Made by a program: the position numbers and the translations under genes. Shown in pieces: positions 21,132-31,993 of a stretch of 64,000 nt of DNA (its first letter is position 1; each line of letters opens with the position of its first letter). This DNA comes from Echiichthys vipera (taxonomy: Eukaryota; Chordata; Actinopteri; Perciformes; Trachinidae), in assembly GCA_963691815.1 (NCBI GenBank), contig OY829653.1, positions 2,160,944 through 2,224,943 of the forward strand, in the 5' to 3' direction. The notes beneath the pieces were generated by a model. That model saw nothing but the letters and a program-made list of their open reading frames with translations. It was not told the DNA's origin and did no database searches.

Positions 21132-22220
21132 ACAGAAAGTGACCTATCACTGAAATGCACCTTTCTCTCTCTTGCACATTAAAATCGTCAATTTCAAATT
21201 ATCTTTATGAACAAATCTGTCCAAGCAAAATCACCAGAAAACGTGTTTTATTCCAACTCTGTGCAGTTAAAAGAGAAGACTACAGCAAAAGCTTGATTAT
21301 TTATCTCAGTATTGTCGTTTCAATACCAAATCTGTCTGTGAATACTTTTTAAAATGTTGTCCTGACATCTCTTTTATAAAGGGATCTAAACATGTATTTG
21401 TATTTCTGATTAATTTGGGATAAAACAGAAGAAGAGCTGCAGATACGTCGTCTGTGCGGTCGTAGAGACAAAGAGAGAGACGGCACCAATTAGAGAAAAA
21501 CCCCAACTCCATCAGAAGGGAAAATCCGCCCACACGGTTTGATTGGCAGGTGAAGTGCAGAGCAGCAGCGACCAAATCTGCAAGCAGCAAAGATCTCGTC
21601 GATTGCCTCCTGCAGTTTAAGTTTGAAGCGTATTTACCCTCTGTAACGGTCAAGTCTAAAGCATTTTGTGCAAAGAGACTCCATTTCTCTGAACGCAGGG
21701 ACGTGTTTAAGGATGTCCCACGTCCCCTGAGAGAGAGAGTTACTGAGTTGGTTTATTTAAATAACAGTCAGCGGGGGTCGGAGAGGGAATCATTAGCCTC
21801 TGGTATGTTTTTGTTTTGATGGCGGAAGCCTCCATTTTCTAATATTCAACTTCCTAATGATGTGAGATCATCATTAGCGCTTACTCATTTGGGGTTCTGA
21901 TGGTGCAACGTGCTGAAACCCGCCTTCCTGCGTGCGTTCGTTCGACTGGTGGTGAATTGAAATAAATTGTATCGGTGTCTAAGAGGCCGGTGAGATGTCA
22001 AACACATCTGCGTGCCTGCGTGGATTCATCTGGAACACTTTTTGCCACGTTAAATTCCCCTTTCAATATTTAACAAACACATGATTCAATCTTTAGATGC
22101 ATGACTATTTCATAAGCTGAGCTCTTAAGATGATGGTAGATTTAATAGAATCCTAAATTGTGCTTCACTTTCATGTCGGCAGTCTTTTTTTTTAAAACAC
22201 ATCCTTCAGACCGCAGCGTG
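21132..22220. other. unique non-coding DNA
   Basis: No exon or family repeat recognised over about 1.1 kb. Confidence 0.35.
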
Positions 22221-22401
22221 CAGACCTGTGACTGCAGACCTGTGACTGCAGACCTGTGACTGCAGACCTGTGACTGCAGACCTGTGACTGCAGACCTGTG
22301 ACTGCAGACCTGTGACTGCAGACCTGTGACTGCAGACCTGTGACTGCAGACCTGTGACTGCAGACCTGTGACTGCAGACCTGTGACTGCAGACCTGTGAC
22401 T
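22221..22401. repeat. 14-bp minisatellite
   Basis: Thirteen nearly perfect units of CAGACCTGTGACTG. The minus-strand HRSAVTGLQSQVC-type frames are repeat artefacts. Confidence 0.97.
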
Positions 22402-22504
22402 CCAACGACGGTCGTTTAGACTCAAACGAGCACTAACGAAGTCGAAACCAACTTCCACCAACGACTGTCACTCTAACGACGGTCGCTGGCACTTGGAGCA
22501 CAAA

Positions 22505-23125
22505 GGGTTTCAGTGACATCATCGGCCTTGTGAGAGGTTAAGGGCGGACTCACACTGTCCTCCCGGACCGAGACCCGGACTTTAGGGTACTTGTCCCCCC
22601 TCCCTCTCCCCCCGCGCCCCAGCCCCGTTTGTACTCACACTGCCAGGGCCGGCCAATGCTTCTTGCTGTCTATACGCCATCACGCCGTAACACGTCACAC
22701 GCATTGATCGCGTGTGTGTGGCTCTGTTTACAAATCTTTCCACAGACCTCGGAGTTTTGTGCGTCTTGTCGTCTTGTCGTCCGCTGGCCACAGTTGAGCG
22801 CGGATCGGGTGCACTCACATGGCTTAAAGGTACTAGACTTTAGCTGAAAAACCGGTTTTGGCCGCGGCCAAAAGGACAGTGTGATCACGCCCTAAATACC
22901 TGGATCTCCACACCAGTTAGTTGGACCAGTCCCAGCCTGGTCCTGGTCCTGGTCCTGGTCCTGGTCAGATGCGTACATGAACTGATGAAGCCTCTTGGAT
23001 GAGAGGGGAAACGTCTTCCTAGACAAATAACCAAGTCCAGTTGCTTTTGAATGAAGTTGCTTTGGGGATAACGACGACCTGGACACATGAGAACATTCAC
23101 AGGCTTGAAGCTCTGAATGCAAAAT
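22505..23125 (-). mobile_element. interspersed repeat F, copy F1, interrupted by a MITE
   Basis: Landmarks CAGTGACATCATCGGCC, CCTGGATCTCCACACCAG, a GGTCCT minisatellite (22938-22966), GATGAAGCCTCTTGGATGAG and AAGTCCAGTTGCTTT are shared with 25446-25740 and, inverted, with 25095-25425. Its sequence is interrupted at a TAA by Harbinger-like copy D. The class of repeat F is unknown to me; strand is arbitrary. Confidence 0.7.
22542..22892. mobile_element. Harbinger-like MITE, copy D, with TAA target duplication
   Basis: A complete 351-bp copy running GGGCGGACTCACACTGTCC ... GGACAGTGTGATCACGCCC. TAA flanks both ends (22539-22541 and 22893-22895). The uninterrupted sequence GAGGTTAAATACCTGG exists at 25475-25490 in a related repeat, so boundaries are fixed by an empty site. 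The Myb ORF is internally deleted. Confidence 0.92.
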
Positions 23126-23342
23126 GCCAGATGTTTGTTCTTTCTTTCCTTCTGTGAAGGGATTGAGATGTTTGGCCTGAGTTGAATGACACTGATCGTA
23201 GGGCGGGACGATGTAACAGTAGAGTTATATCTGTATATTTTTGAAAGAGACATGAAGTTGAGAGAATATCGCCGATATATATATATTAGAAGGTCGCTGC
23301 TGCTCTCTGAGCCTACAACCCATGTTCAGCTGCTCAGTCTGA

Positions 23343-23645
23343 GGGCGCACTCACACTGTCCATCCGTACCGTGCCCAAGCACGTTTCACGGCTAAAGTCT
23401 AGTTCCTTTGACCAGTGTGAGTGCAAGAGTACCGCGCCTAGGAGCCCACGCTACGCATCATAACAAACATTTGAACAAACACATGGCGGACACGGTGCAG
23501 GTGGAGTGTGAGCAGCTCTGTTATTTGGAGGTATTTCTGTTTTGGGATGTAAGACGAACAGCAAAGCGACGTGATTTGCAAAGCGTGCGTGAAAAAGGTA
23601 ACGACAAAATGTGGAAATCGGTCTGTCACCAGTGAGTAAATCTCC
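23343..23645 (+). mobile_element. Harbinger-like element with a different interior, copy J
   Basis: The first ~110 bp match copies B and C (GGGCGCACTCACACTGTCC to AGTGTGAGTGCA and ACCGCGCCTAGGAGC). After that the sequence is unrelated to the Myb-ORF form and holds another frame. The right end is not identifiable. Confidence 0.6.
23483..23635 (+). CDS. short ORF inside Harbinger-like copy J, possible element gene fragment
   Basis: A 50-residue frame starts MADTVQVECEQLCYLEV and continues with a basic stretch (RRTAKRRD). It lies just behind a Harbinger-like terminus, where the first exon of an element gene would sit. A GTGAGT donor-like sequence overlaps its stop (23630-23637), so the true product might splice onward. 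I recognise no domain; a first exon of a transposase or DNA-binding protein is a guess. It may equally be captured sequence. Confidence 0.25.
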   Translation: MADTVQVECEQLCYLEVFLFWDVRRTAKRRDLQSVREKGNDKMWKSVCHQ

Positions 23646-24412
23646 TTTCACTGACACTTTAAACTGTGAGTTTATTTATTGCACTAAGAAAAAAAAAAGC
23701 TAAGAGAGCTTTTGGAATGAACCAGACACGCCACTCAAGCTCATCTCGCCGCCTCTGATGCACACACACACCCGGGCGAATGTATGGACTGATGGCGGCT
23801 GGTTGGAAAATGTGAACGTATCCCCAAACCCTGATGTCTAAAGCGTTGCGGGGCGATGTTGTGGAAACACAAACGGGCCACTTTCCACATTAGTTCATAG
23901 GTTTAGTTCCTGGATGTTTTCATTCCTGCAGCTCCGTGAAGTGCAGGTGGATGTACCTTTTCACCTCTGGGTGAGCAGATGAGGACGTTCCTGAGCTGAG
24001 ACGCTCTTTGTTTGACTCGGTGAAGCGTGACGTGAAACATTAGGAAGTTGTGTTGCTAAGAAAACAACCTGATATGTTGTGGCTTTCTGGACGAGCAGCG
24101 GCTGCTCTTCTCAGCTTTCAGCACCGAGTGGCAAACACACGCACGCACAAGGATACACACACAGCCTCGGAGCTTAAAGGGAACATTGGAACTTGCTCTG
24201 ACTGTCACCCCGGCCCTAAATCATAATCAACCCTCTGTGGTTTACCACACAATTTCCATTCATCTCCCAGAAAAACCGAGCAGCGGAGGATCCCTCTGCT
24301 CTGGCCTCGGATGATGGATTCTGGGGAAGTAGGGCAGTGAGGTGGCCTGGACGTGTCCTCTGAAAGGTCACAGGAGTGTTTGGCCAAAGTGCCCTTGAGA
24401 TAGAGGCTGAAC
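23646..24412. other. unique non-coding DNA
   Basis: No exon or repeat family recognised. Confidence 0.35.
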
Positions 24413-24435
24413 TACCCCCCCCCCCCCCCCCCCCG

Positions 24436-24467
<32 letters not shown>

Positions 24468-24473
24468 CACGTG
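24413..24473. repeat. poly-C tract followed by (CA)n
   Basis: About 20 consecutive C, then about 18 CA repeats. Confidence 0.95.
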
Positions 24474-24497
24474 GAAATATATTGGACTCTGATTTCA

Positions 24498-25088
24498 GTG
24501 ATCAATCAATCAATGCTTTATATGTTAGGGACAGTCACATTAATGAACAACTATAACAACACATCACTGTAAAAGTGCCGGGTTATAGCAAAGATGCTAA
24601 TTTGCATCCGTAGTCCCTGCTAAAAAAAATAGAAATACTACTAAATAAATACATAAAATACAAATAGAAGAGACAAGACACACTGCACATTACATGACAC
24701 ACTCAGGAGGACACCAGACCCACACAGGATACAACAAGGGAATAAGACGTCATGTGCAATATGATACAGACGAGTCAGGGGTCGCACTTTTGATTTGATT
24801 AAAGCCACTTTTTGAGTCGACCTTTAAAAGAGGAACATGTGGGCGTTCCCTTATTGTGGAGGGAAGACTATTCCAGGTGTCCCCCCTACAACAGACAACA
24901 CATCCTTCCCAAATGCAGTGCACCTGTGGGGGATCTCACAGTCTCCTCTGACACCAGCCCTGGTGCTCAGACCCTCCAGAGTCCTTTTCTTTATGAAGTC
25001 AGTCACAGGTGGTGGTGGAGCGACACCATGGAGACTTTTATACACACAACACGCAAAATCTAAGTGTTTTAAAATGATGGAAACTTAA
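24498..25088 (-). mobile_element. 5'-truncated LINE, 3' end of the RT ORF and UTR
   Basis: On the minus strand, 24851-25045 translates to a frame containing TRAGVRGDCEIPHRCTAFGK, the pattern seen at the C-terminal end of Jockey-superfamily LINE polymerases (TRA..GD..VP...TAFG), before a WNxLP-like region. The 3' UTR follows and ends in a (TTGA)n tail at 24498-24515. Clade (L2, Rex or CR1) cannot be set by eye. The copy is dead: only the last part of the ORF remains. Confidence 0.55.
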
Positions 25089-25094
25089 AAAATG

Positions 25095-25425
25095 GTGAGC
25101 CTATGAATGTTCTCATGTGTCCAGGTCGTCGTTCTCCTCAAAGCAATTTCAGTCAAAAACAACTGGACTTGGTTCTTTGTCAGGAAGACGTTTCACCTCT
25201 CATCCAAGAGGCTTCATCAGTTCATGTACGCATCTGACCAGGACCAGGACCAGGACCAGGCTGGGACTGGACCAGGACCAGGACCAGGCTGGGACCGGAC
25301 CAGGACCAGGACCAGGACCAGGACCAGGACCAGGCTGGGACCGGACCAGGATCAGGCTGGGACCGGACCAGGACCAGGACCAGGACCAGGCTGGGACCGG
25401 ACCAGGACCAGGCTGGGACTGCCAT
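25095..25425 (+). mobile_element. interspersed repeat F, copy F2, with GGACCA minisatellite
   Basis: Opposite orientation to F1 and F3: AAGACGTTTCACCTCTCATCC, then CATCTGACCAGG leading into GGACCA/GGCTGGGACC units at 25236-25420. The frames rich in DQDQ or GPGP are repeat artefacts. Confidence 0.75.
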
Positions 25426-25445
25426 ATTATTTTTCATAAATGGCT

Positions 25446-25740
25446 TCTTTCAGTGACATCATCGGCCTTGTGAGAGGTTAAATACCTGGATCTCACACCA
25501 GCTAGTTGGATCAGTCCCAGCCTGGTCCTGGTCCTGGTCCTGGTCCTGATCCAGTCCCAGCCTGGTCCTGGTCCTGGTCCAGTCCCAGCCTGGTCCTGGT
25601 CCTGGTCCAGTCCCAGCCTGGTCAGATGCGTACATGAACTGATGAAGCCTCTTGGATGAGAGGTGAAACGTCTTCCTACACAGAACCAAGTCCAGTTGCT
25701 TTGGACTGAAGCTGCTTTGAGGTTAAAAAATGGTGCTTTT
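25446..25740 (-). mobile_element. interspersed repeat F, copy F3 (contains empty site)
   Basis: Same orientation as F1 and lacking the Harbinger insertion: GAGGTTAAATACCTGG at 25475-25490. A GGTCCT minisatellite (25520-25622) is inverted relative to F2, making F2-F3 a large imperfect palindrome. Confidence 0.75.
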
Positions 25741-26890
25741 TAAGAGTCTTGCAGACGTGGCAGGAGAAAGGTTTCTTATCCAGGGCTCTTTTACAGAGAC
25801 TGTGTATTGGTTTGAGTGCTGTCGTACATGCACTGACCCGCTTGTGAAGATTTAATCGTGGAGTAAAAACATTAGTCACACACCTTATCAGTGCAATCAC
25901 TCCATGAAGATCTGTGACATAAAACCGATGAGGCAAAACAAAAGACCCCGTGTGGTAAATCCCTACTCAGTTGTTGATTCTTCTATTTGGGCTAAAAATA
26001 TCCTGTTCAGGGCACTAAATATATCCGGTCCGCCTCGGAAGGAATTGCTGGAAATAACCAGCTTTGGAGCCAAAATGGAAATCTGTGCTGACCTCATTTT
26101 GACTGTGAGGTAGAAACGCACGAGCAAATGAAAACACTGCATCCACGTAACGTTTATTTTGATCGGGGGGGGGGGGGGGGGGATTATGGAATCTGTAGGA
26201 CTCTCATTACATTTCATCTCCGGGTGGTTTGTGATCTCACTCCCGTCCCTTTTCGCAGCCAGTCGCTTCTGCAGCACTTTATCCAGATTAAGCTTTCTTT
26301 TAATATACTCTTTTACCGCCCGGCGAGGCTCTGTGACGCAAAGTTGGCCGAATGGACATTGTATCTGGTGTGTGGTGGGATCATAGACGCTGGGCCTGGA
26401 TCAAGACAGAACCTATGACTCCTATGTAGGTTAAATGCAACTTAAAACCCGCACAATTCGCAGGATTAACCTTAAATAACAGGAGCCGGAGCCGGGAGTC
26501 ACAGCGCTGCTCAGATACCAGGCCCGGCTTGACCTTGACTGGGCCGTGGTGTCAAAATCCACTTAAATTCATTTTGAATCCATTTAGTTCAGCTTCTGGC
26601 AACCTTCAGCTATAGGGCCTTTGGTTTGAAACTCCATTATATCCTCAATAGTCTCGGAGCTTTTAAAAAGAGTGAAAAGGAGGAAAAGTGATGAACCAAA
26701 TGACGGCGCTGAAGGTAACTGTCAGAGGGGCCGGTCTTTTTGGATGTTTCTCTCCATGTAAATATCATTTCTGTTGCATTTGTACTGTTTATTAGCGTCT
26801 ACATGTAACACACACATTATATGTAGTTTGATTGAAATACCTGCCAGTGGGGAATGAAAAAAAATTATTTGGGGAGCAACTGTAGTCTAA
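25741..26890. other. unique non-coding DNA with poly-G tract
   Basis: A run of G lies at 26165-26183. Otherwise unique-looking DNA with no exon recognised; short frames have no domain. Confidence 0.35.
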
Positions 26891-27506
26891 GGGCGCACTC
26901 ACACTGTCCTTCCGCACCGCGCCAAAACAGTTTTTTTGGATCAAGCCTAGTGCGTTTGACGTGTGTGAGTGCACCCGCACCGCGCATAACGGCCGTCCAC
27001 GGCCCGTATGAGAGAGGTGGGCTTTTGTAAAACACGTTTGCACATGTACGAGCACGAGCGTGTGCACATGTACGAGCACGAGCGTGTGTACGAGCACGAG
27101 CGTGCGCACGTGTACGAGCAGGAGCACGAGGCCTACGACGGTTCTGAGGTCATTTCCTGTGCGCCTGTTGGGACGTAGAAAAAAGAAGGAGGGACCATGC
27201 GCGGACATTTAAAACAATGGCGGCTAAAGGTTCACGTTGGTGTGATGCGGAGGTGGAGTGTTTACTGCAGATTTGGTCGATGAAAAGATTCAAAAACAGT
27301 CGACAAGACGCACAAAAACTCAGAGGTCTACGGAAAGATCTGGAAACAAAGCCACGCATCGCCATGACGTCATCAATGCGTGTGACGTGTTACGGCGTGA
27401 TGACGTATAGGCATTCGCCGAGGCCTGGGGCGCGGTGGGAGAGGGAGGGGAGAACAAGTACCCTAAAGCACGGGGCACGGTGCGGAAGGACAGTGTGAGT
27501 GCGCCC
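26891..27506 (+). mobile_element. complete Harbinger-like element, copy E
   Basis: 616 bp from GGGCGCACTCACACTGTCC to GGACAGTGTGAGTGCGCCC, flanked by TAA at 26888-26890 and 27507-27509. The internal CACATGTACGAGCACGAGCG tandem is expanded here. Carries the Myb-like ORF and a CRE at 27365-27372. This is the best full-length reference copy in the window. Confidence 0.92.
27217..27498 (+). CDS. Myb/SANT-like short ORF of Harbinger-like element (copy E)
   Basis: 93 codons, starting MAAKGSRWCDAEVECLLQIW. The first ~67 residues are the family sequence; after MTYRH a deletion relative to copy B shifts the C-terminus to HSPRPGARWEREGR..., running almost to the right terminal repeat. As in the other copies only the first helix looks Myb/SANT-like. 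A transposon accessory protein remnant is the best guess. Confidence 0.4.
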   Translation: MAAKGSRWCDAEVECLLQIWSMKRFKNSRQDAQKLRGLRKDLETKPRIAMTSSMRVTCYGVMTYRHSPRPGARWEREGRTSTLKHGARCGRTV

Positions 27507-27509
27507 TAA

Positions 27510-28636
27510 AAGAAATTTAAAGTATTTTGAGGGCACCTTTTTAAAAATGTAATTAAGTGCCTAATGTTGATGTTTTTTATAACTTGAAATGAGATGAAAA
27601 TGCATACAGTAATAGACAGAAAATGGAAATGATCCATTTTTTAGGTGTATTCTGAGATTTCTCTGAGCGTTCTTGCCCTCCTTCCTTTCCTGACACTGCA
27701 TCCTGTAATACTTTAGACTTGTGATTCGCCTCAAGGTCGACCTCAGCTCAGCTGCGGAGCAGAGAACTTTGGAGGTCGGAGGGATTTAGGCAACAAAGCA
27801 GAGAGAACAGGAGACTTGAGGTCGGAGCTCATCCCCACTACAGTGTCGCGCTGATGTTTGATAGAAAAAAAGAAACCGTGTCATAACAGCGACCTTGTTA
27901 TCACCGCATCACACTCCAGACTCCATATTTCATAACACAGCTGGAATCAAATGTTACTGATGTTGCTAGAGATCCAGTAAGAGCAGCACAAACCGGGAGG
28001 ATTACCGACAGTCAGAGTCAACAGCCGCCGGCGATGGGACTGCATTATCTTCGGCTTGGATTAAGGCTCCCCTGTCCGACGACTGAAGCCGCTGTCTCCG
28101 CCTCGCACACTGACGGTTCACCGGAGGTCCCTCTGCTGCTGTTGCCAGGGAGCTCAGAGAACAACGCGCTGCGAAAAGATGAGCGGAAGAAAAACAGAAG
28201 AAGTTGGAACAAGGATCAAGGAAGCGCGCACACCTACAAGGCCGGAGGAAGCTGCGAGATGAAACCGCATGTGTCTGTTTATACATCATTCAGTATTCAG
28301 AGAAACACGACTCGTTCTGCCTCCAGAAGCAGAAGTGTTTCATAATCCAAAGGTCTCTTTCTGATTCACAACCTGAACAGTGTCCACGGTTTGTTCCTGT
28401 TCTGGGTTAATCAGCTACTGCCTCAAGAACCCTGAGGTGGATTAACTTTGCATGGATTTAGCTGTCAAGCGTTGGGTTGTTGTCCGTAGTTTAGTGATGA
28501 CGGAGTGGACGGCGTCACCCGCTACGTCCGTGTCGGCTGATGGTGCGATATAAACAATAACAAAGACGTCGTATATAAACTCCCTCGGCAGATACTATGG
28601 ATGGAGACTCAAGGCTAACAGTTTGATATCCGGGTT
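27510..28636. other. unique non-coding DNA
   Basis: No repeat or exon recognised; 28000-28350 is GC-richer and free of repeats. Confidence 0.35.
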
Positions 28637-28930
28637 AGAAGAAGAAGAAGAAGAAGAATTTACTTTTATTAATCCCGCAAGGGGAAATTCATGTTACACA
28701 CACACACAGGCCCGAAATACACACACATGCACACACAGGACCTATATACATGCAATTTATGTAGAGATGTCAAAGCGAGGGGTCTGCCAATAGATCGGCG
28801 CCCCGAGCAGTTGCTCAACAGCACCTCGGCAGTGTCCAGGAGATGAACTGGCAACTCTCCATTCATGGACTTGTGGCGACCCTCCGGTTCCCAGCCGAGT
28901 CACCTATGGACTGAGCTACTGCCGCCCTCT
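28637..28930 (-). mobile_element. tRNA-derived SINE (FR2-like)
   Basis: Minus-strand copy with a GAAGAAGAA tail side at 28637. The body includes GCACCTCGGCAGTGTCCAGG and GATGAACTGGCAACTC; the head contains CCTCCGGTTCCCAGCC and ends at GAGCTACTGCCGCCCTC. The same SINE is at 54717-55026 in plus orientation. Family name from memory of a common percomorph SINE. Confidence 0.8.
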
Positions 28931-29433
28931 GATGCCTTTCTTTAACGCTAATGTGCCTAAAGTATTGACGATCTCCCCGTGCATGACACATACACAACAC
29001 CGTGTAGCTAACCCGCCGGTAGCATGCAGCTAAACGCACAGCCTAGCGCTAGCTTCCCGGTGATCAGTAAGCAGCTGCACTTCTCCAGACACGTGGCCAC
29101 GGCCCGGGATGACGGAGAATCAAAAATAAAACTGGAAAATCCTCCCGCACTGGTGTGACTACATTTCGCCTTCCCCATGAGTTATGTAAACATACAAGGA
29201 GTCGTCTTCATGGTGCATTCAGGTGCATCTCTGGTTAGCTCTTTCTATCGTTCGTCTCGTGGGATGGTTGTCAGCGCTGAACAGAAGTGTTTACATTGAA
29301 CATTAGATAGAATCATGACCTTTTTAAAAAAGCGAATCAAGTAAAAGTGAATCATAGATTTGGAGAATCGCGACACACAGTCGAACCTTTGTTGCTGTAT
29401 GAAAAGAGGCACGACTAAAGGACGCTCACGCTC
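28931..29433. other. unique non-coding DNA
   Basis: Nothing recognised. Confidence 0.35.
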
Positions 29434-29444
29434 CTGGCCTTCAT

Positions 29445-29761
29445 CCATTCATCTTCAACCGCTTGTCTCTATCAGGGTCTCGGGGGCGTGAGGCGGGTTC
29501 CACCCTGGACTGGTCGCCAGTCTATTGTAGGGCACTTACAGACAGATAACCATTTGCACCTACGGGTGATTTAGAGTCATCAATGAACCTGCACGTCTGT
29601 GGGACTGTGGGAGGAAACCGGAGAACCCGGAGAACCGGGAGAAAACCCACGCAGACCATGCAAACTCCACACAGAAGGGCCCCAGCCGGGATTCGGACCA
29701 GGAACCCTCTTGCTGTGAGGCGACAGTGCTAACCACCACACCACCTTGCTGCCCCCCGCTG
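29445..29761 (-). mobile_element. tRNA-derived SINE with 11-bp target duplication
   Basis: Minus-strand copy of the (TGAA)n-tailed SINE. CTGGCCTTCAT occurs immediately outside both ends (29434-29444 and 29762-29772). The head includes CTGTGAGGCGACAGTGC and ends in CACCACACCACC. It differs from other copies by small internal deletions. Confidence 0.88.
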
Positions 29762-29772
29762 CTGGCCTTCAT

Positions 29773-30262
29773 GCTGCTCACAGTTTATGTATTAAAGGTT
29801 GTAAAAACATCAAACTGCCAGTGATGTTGAAAAAGACACGCATGAGTAATCGGCGATGTCACGTCACAGTTTGTACGTGTTCCTCTGCCTGAAAGCAAAC
29901 ACATCTCCGTCTTCTCTGCACCACATTCCTTCAGGTTTTGTTTGAACCGAGGCGTCTCCCCAAATACCAACCAACTCGCTTTTTGGCTTTCTTTCCTTTC
30001 TAGTTTCCCCTTTGGCTCAGCCAAGCGGCCTCTGCGGCAAACTTCCAGTGTGACGATCATTTCAGATGAATGACGTGACACTGACTGAGTCACCTCTGCG
30101 GTTTCTGAGCATTCAGACAGAAGCCTCACGCGGGCGGCATCGTGTTAGGACCTGTTTCGGTGCCACGGATCCACGAGGTCCGCGCTGGGATTGGAGGGAA
30201 AAATCTGTGACTTCACTCGGCTCTTTTATTGCCAGTCACACTGAGGAGGAGGAAAACACAGA

Positions 30263-30296
<34 letters not shown>

Positions 30297-31270
30297 GGGG
30301 GGGCATTGAAAACTTTCAGCTACAGTGTGAACGCAGCCCGAGTGCCGTGCCACCATACTGACGGGGTTACGATGGCGTGAGAGCAGGGGCTGCTGGCCAG
30401 TGCTTCGGCACAGCTGAAATAGCAAGCAGCAGAGCCAGGAGCTGAAACACTACACCCCGGCTTCTCACCCCCCCCCCCAAACCCACCCCTCTCTCTAAAC
30501 CTCCCTCTCTCGCCTCTCTCGCCTCTCTTCCTCACCCTGCCTCTCTTTTATCTGAGGCCCTGGCATTTTCCTGCCCTTCCTCATCATCCTCATCATCATG
30601 TAGCTCTCTCAGGTCCCGCCTCCCATCGAATTCCTCCCACAGCTCTCTTCCACTTCCAGCCGAGCGCGGCGGAGAGGTTACGGCCTCATTTGAATATCTG
30701 AATGTACATCAACCTCCTCCTCGCTGGGGCGTGGCGTCGTTTTACGGTCGCACAGCTGCGGTAGTGTTATGGGACCATCTGTGCAGGGCTCATTGAGTTA
30801 GCCACGAGCAAACGCGGAGAAGGAGAGAGCAAAGGGAGCGGCGTACAGGACTCCTTCTTCCCTCTACCATGGAGAGAAGAAGGGGGGAGGAGGAGCTAGA
30901 AAAATCCCCTTTTTTCACCCTTCCAAAGCCGTCACACGCTTCCTTATGTTTACGTATGTGCATGTGATGTTGCTATGACCCCGGGCGTGTGTATGTGTGC
31001 TCACGCATGAACACATGCACTGTAGCTGTTCGCGTGTGTGAGTCTTCTCGTGGTTAAAACATGTGTATGTATCCTTTAAAGCAGCGGTGTCAAACTCCAA
31101 TTCACAGTGGGGCAAATTTAAAAACTGGGACAAAGTTGCTAATTTACTAAAGAGTGCAAATGTGCATGTGTTCCTTCTCTCCAGATGTGTAACGTTGAAC
31201 CTTTCCAGTGCAGCTCCTTGTTCTTGTCGTGGTGTTTCTTCTGTTGGATTCTTCGGTCACAGCCACGGTG
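29773..31270. other. non-coding with short simple repeats
   Basis: A GT then poly-G run lies at 30265-30303 and a C run near 30470. The remainder appears unique; no exon recognised. Confidence 0.35.
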
Positions 31271-31684
31271 ACAAACAGCTCTTTACCTTCAGACACAGAT
31301 CATCTGCTGAAAGATCCTGTCCTCCATCTTTCTTTGGGTCGTTTTTGTGGAGTTTTCATCTGTTTTTAGTCGTTTTTCCACGTTTTTGTGGTGTTTTGCG
31401 TCTGTTTTTAGTCGTTTTTTCATCTTTTTGTGGTGTTTTGCGTCTGTTTTTAGTTGTTTTGTCACATTTTTGTGGTGTTTTCATCTTTCTTTACTAAAAA
31501 AGAAAAAAAAAGAGATCATCTGCCTCCCAGCGCTGCTGAAAGCTCCTGTCCTCCATCTTTCTTTGGGTCGTTTTTGGGGAGGGGTGGATTCAGTGTGTCT
31601 GCAGAGACTGGTAGCATGGATGCTCATGTGTGTGAACAGAAAAGTAGACGTGGATGTGCTTTATACTCTGCAGACGACACAAAG

Positions 31685-31720
<36 letters not shown>

Positions 31721-31993
31721 GGATAGATGGATGGATAGATAACTTTATTTATCCCTGAGGGGAAATGAGGTCATCGTAGCAGTGGTACAAAGCAATCAGA
31801 AATACTAAAAATAAGATAAAATATAAAATATGAACAACAATAAAATAAAAGTGCAGTATTGCAGATAAACACTATATTACTATATACTATGTGCAAGAGA
31901 CAAACAGCTCTTTACCTTCAGACACAGATCATCTGCCTCCCACCGCTGCTGAAAGCTCCTGTCCTCCATCTTTCTTTGGGTCGTTTTTGGGGA
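31271..31993. repeat. three dispersed copies of an ~75-90-bp segment
   Basis: The segment ACAAACAGCTCTTTACC ... CCTCCATCTTTCTTTGGGTC occurs at 31271-31346, 31513-31581 (left-truncated) and 31900-31993. The first is followed by a relative of the 42-bp minisatellite in reverse orientation (31340-31495). Between copies two and three lie a (GATA)n run (31686-31741) and a LINE-tail-like stretch (31742-31885). Confidence 0.8.
31686..31741. repeat. (GATA)n microsatellite and LINE-type tail
   Basis: About 14 GATA/GATG units, directly followed by AACTTTATTTATCCCTGAGGGG, a sequence typical of the ends of fish retroposons read in reverse. Confidence 0.85.
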
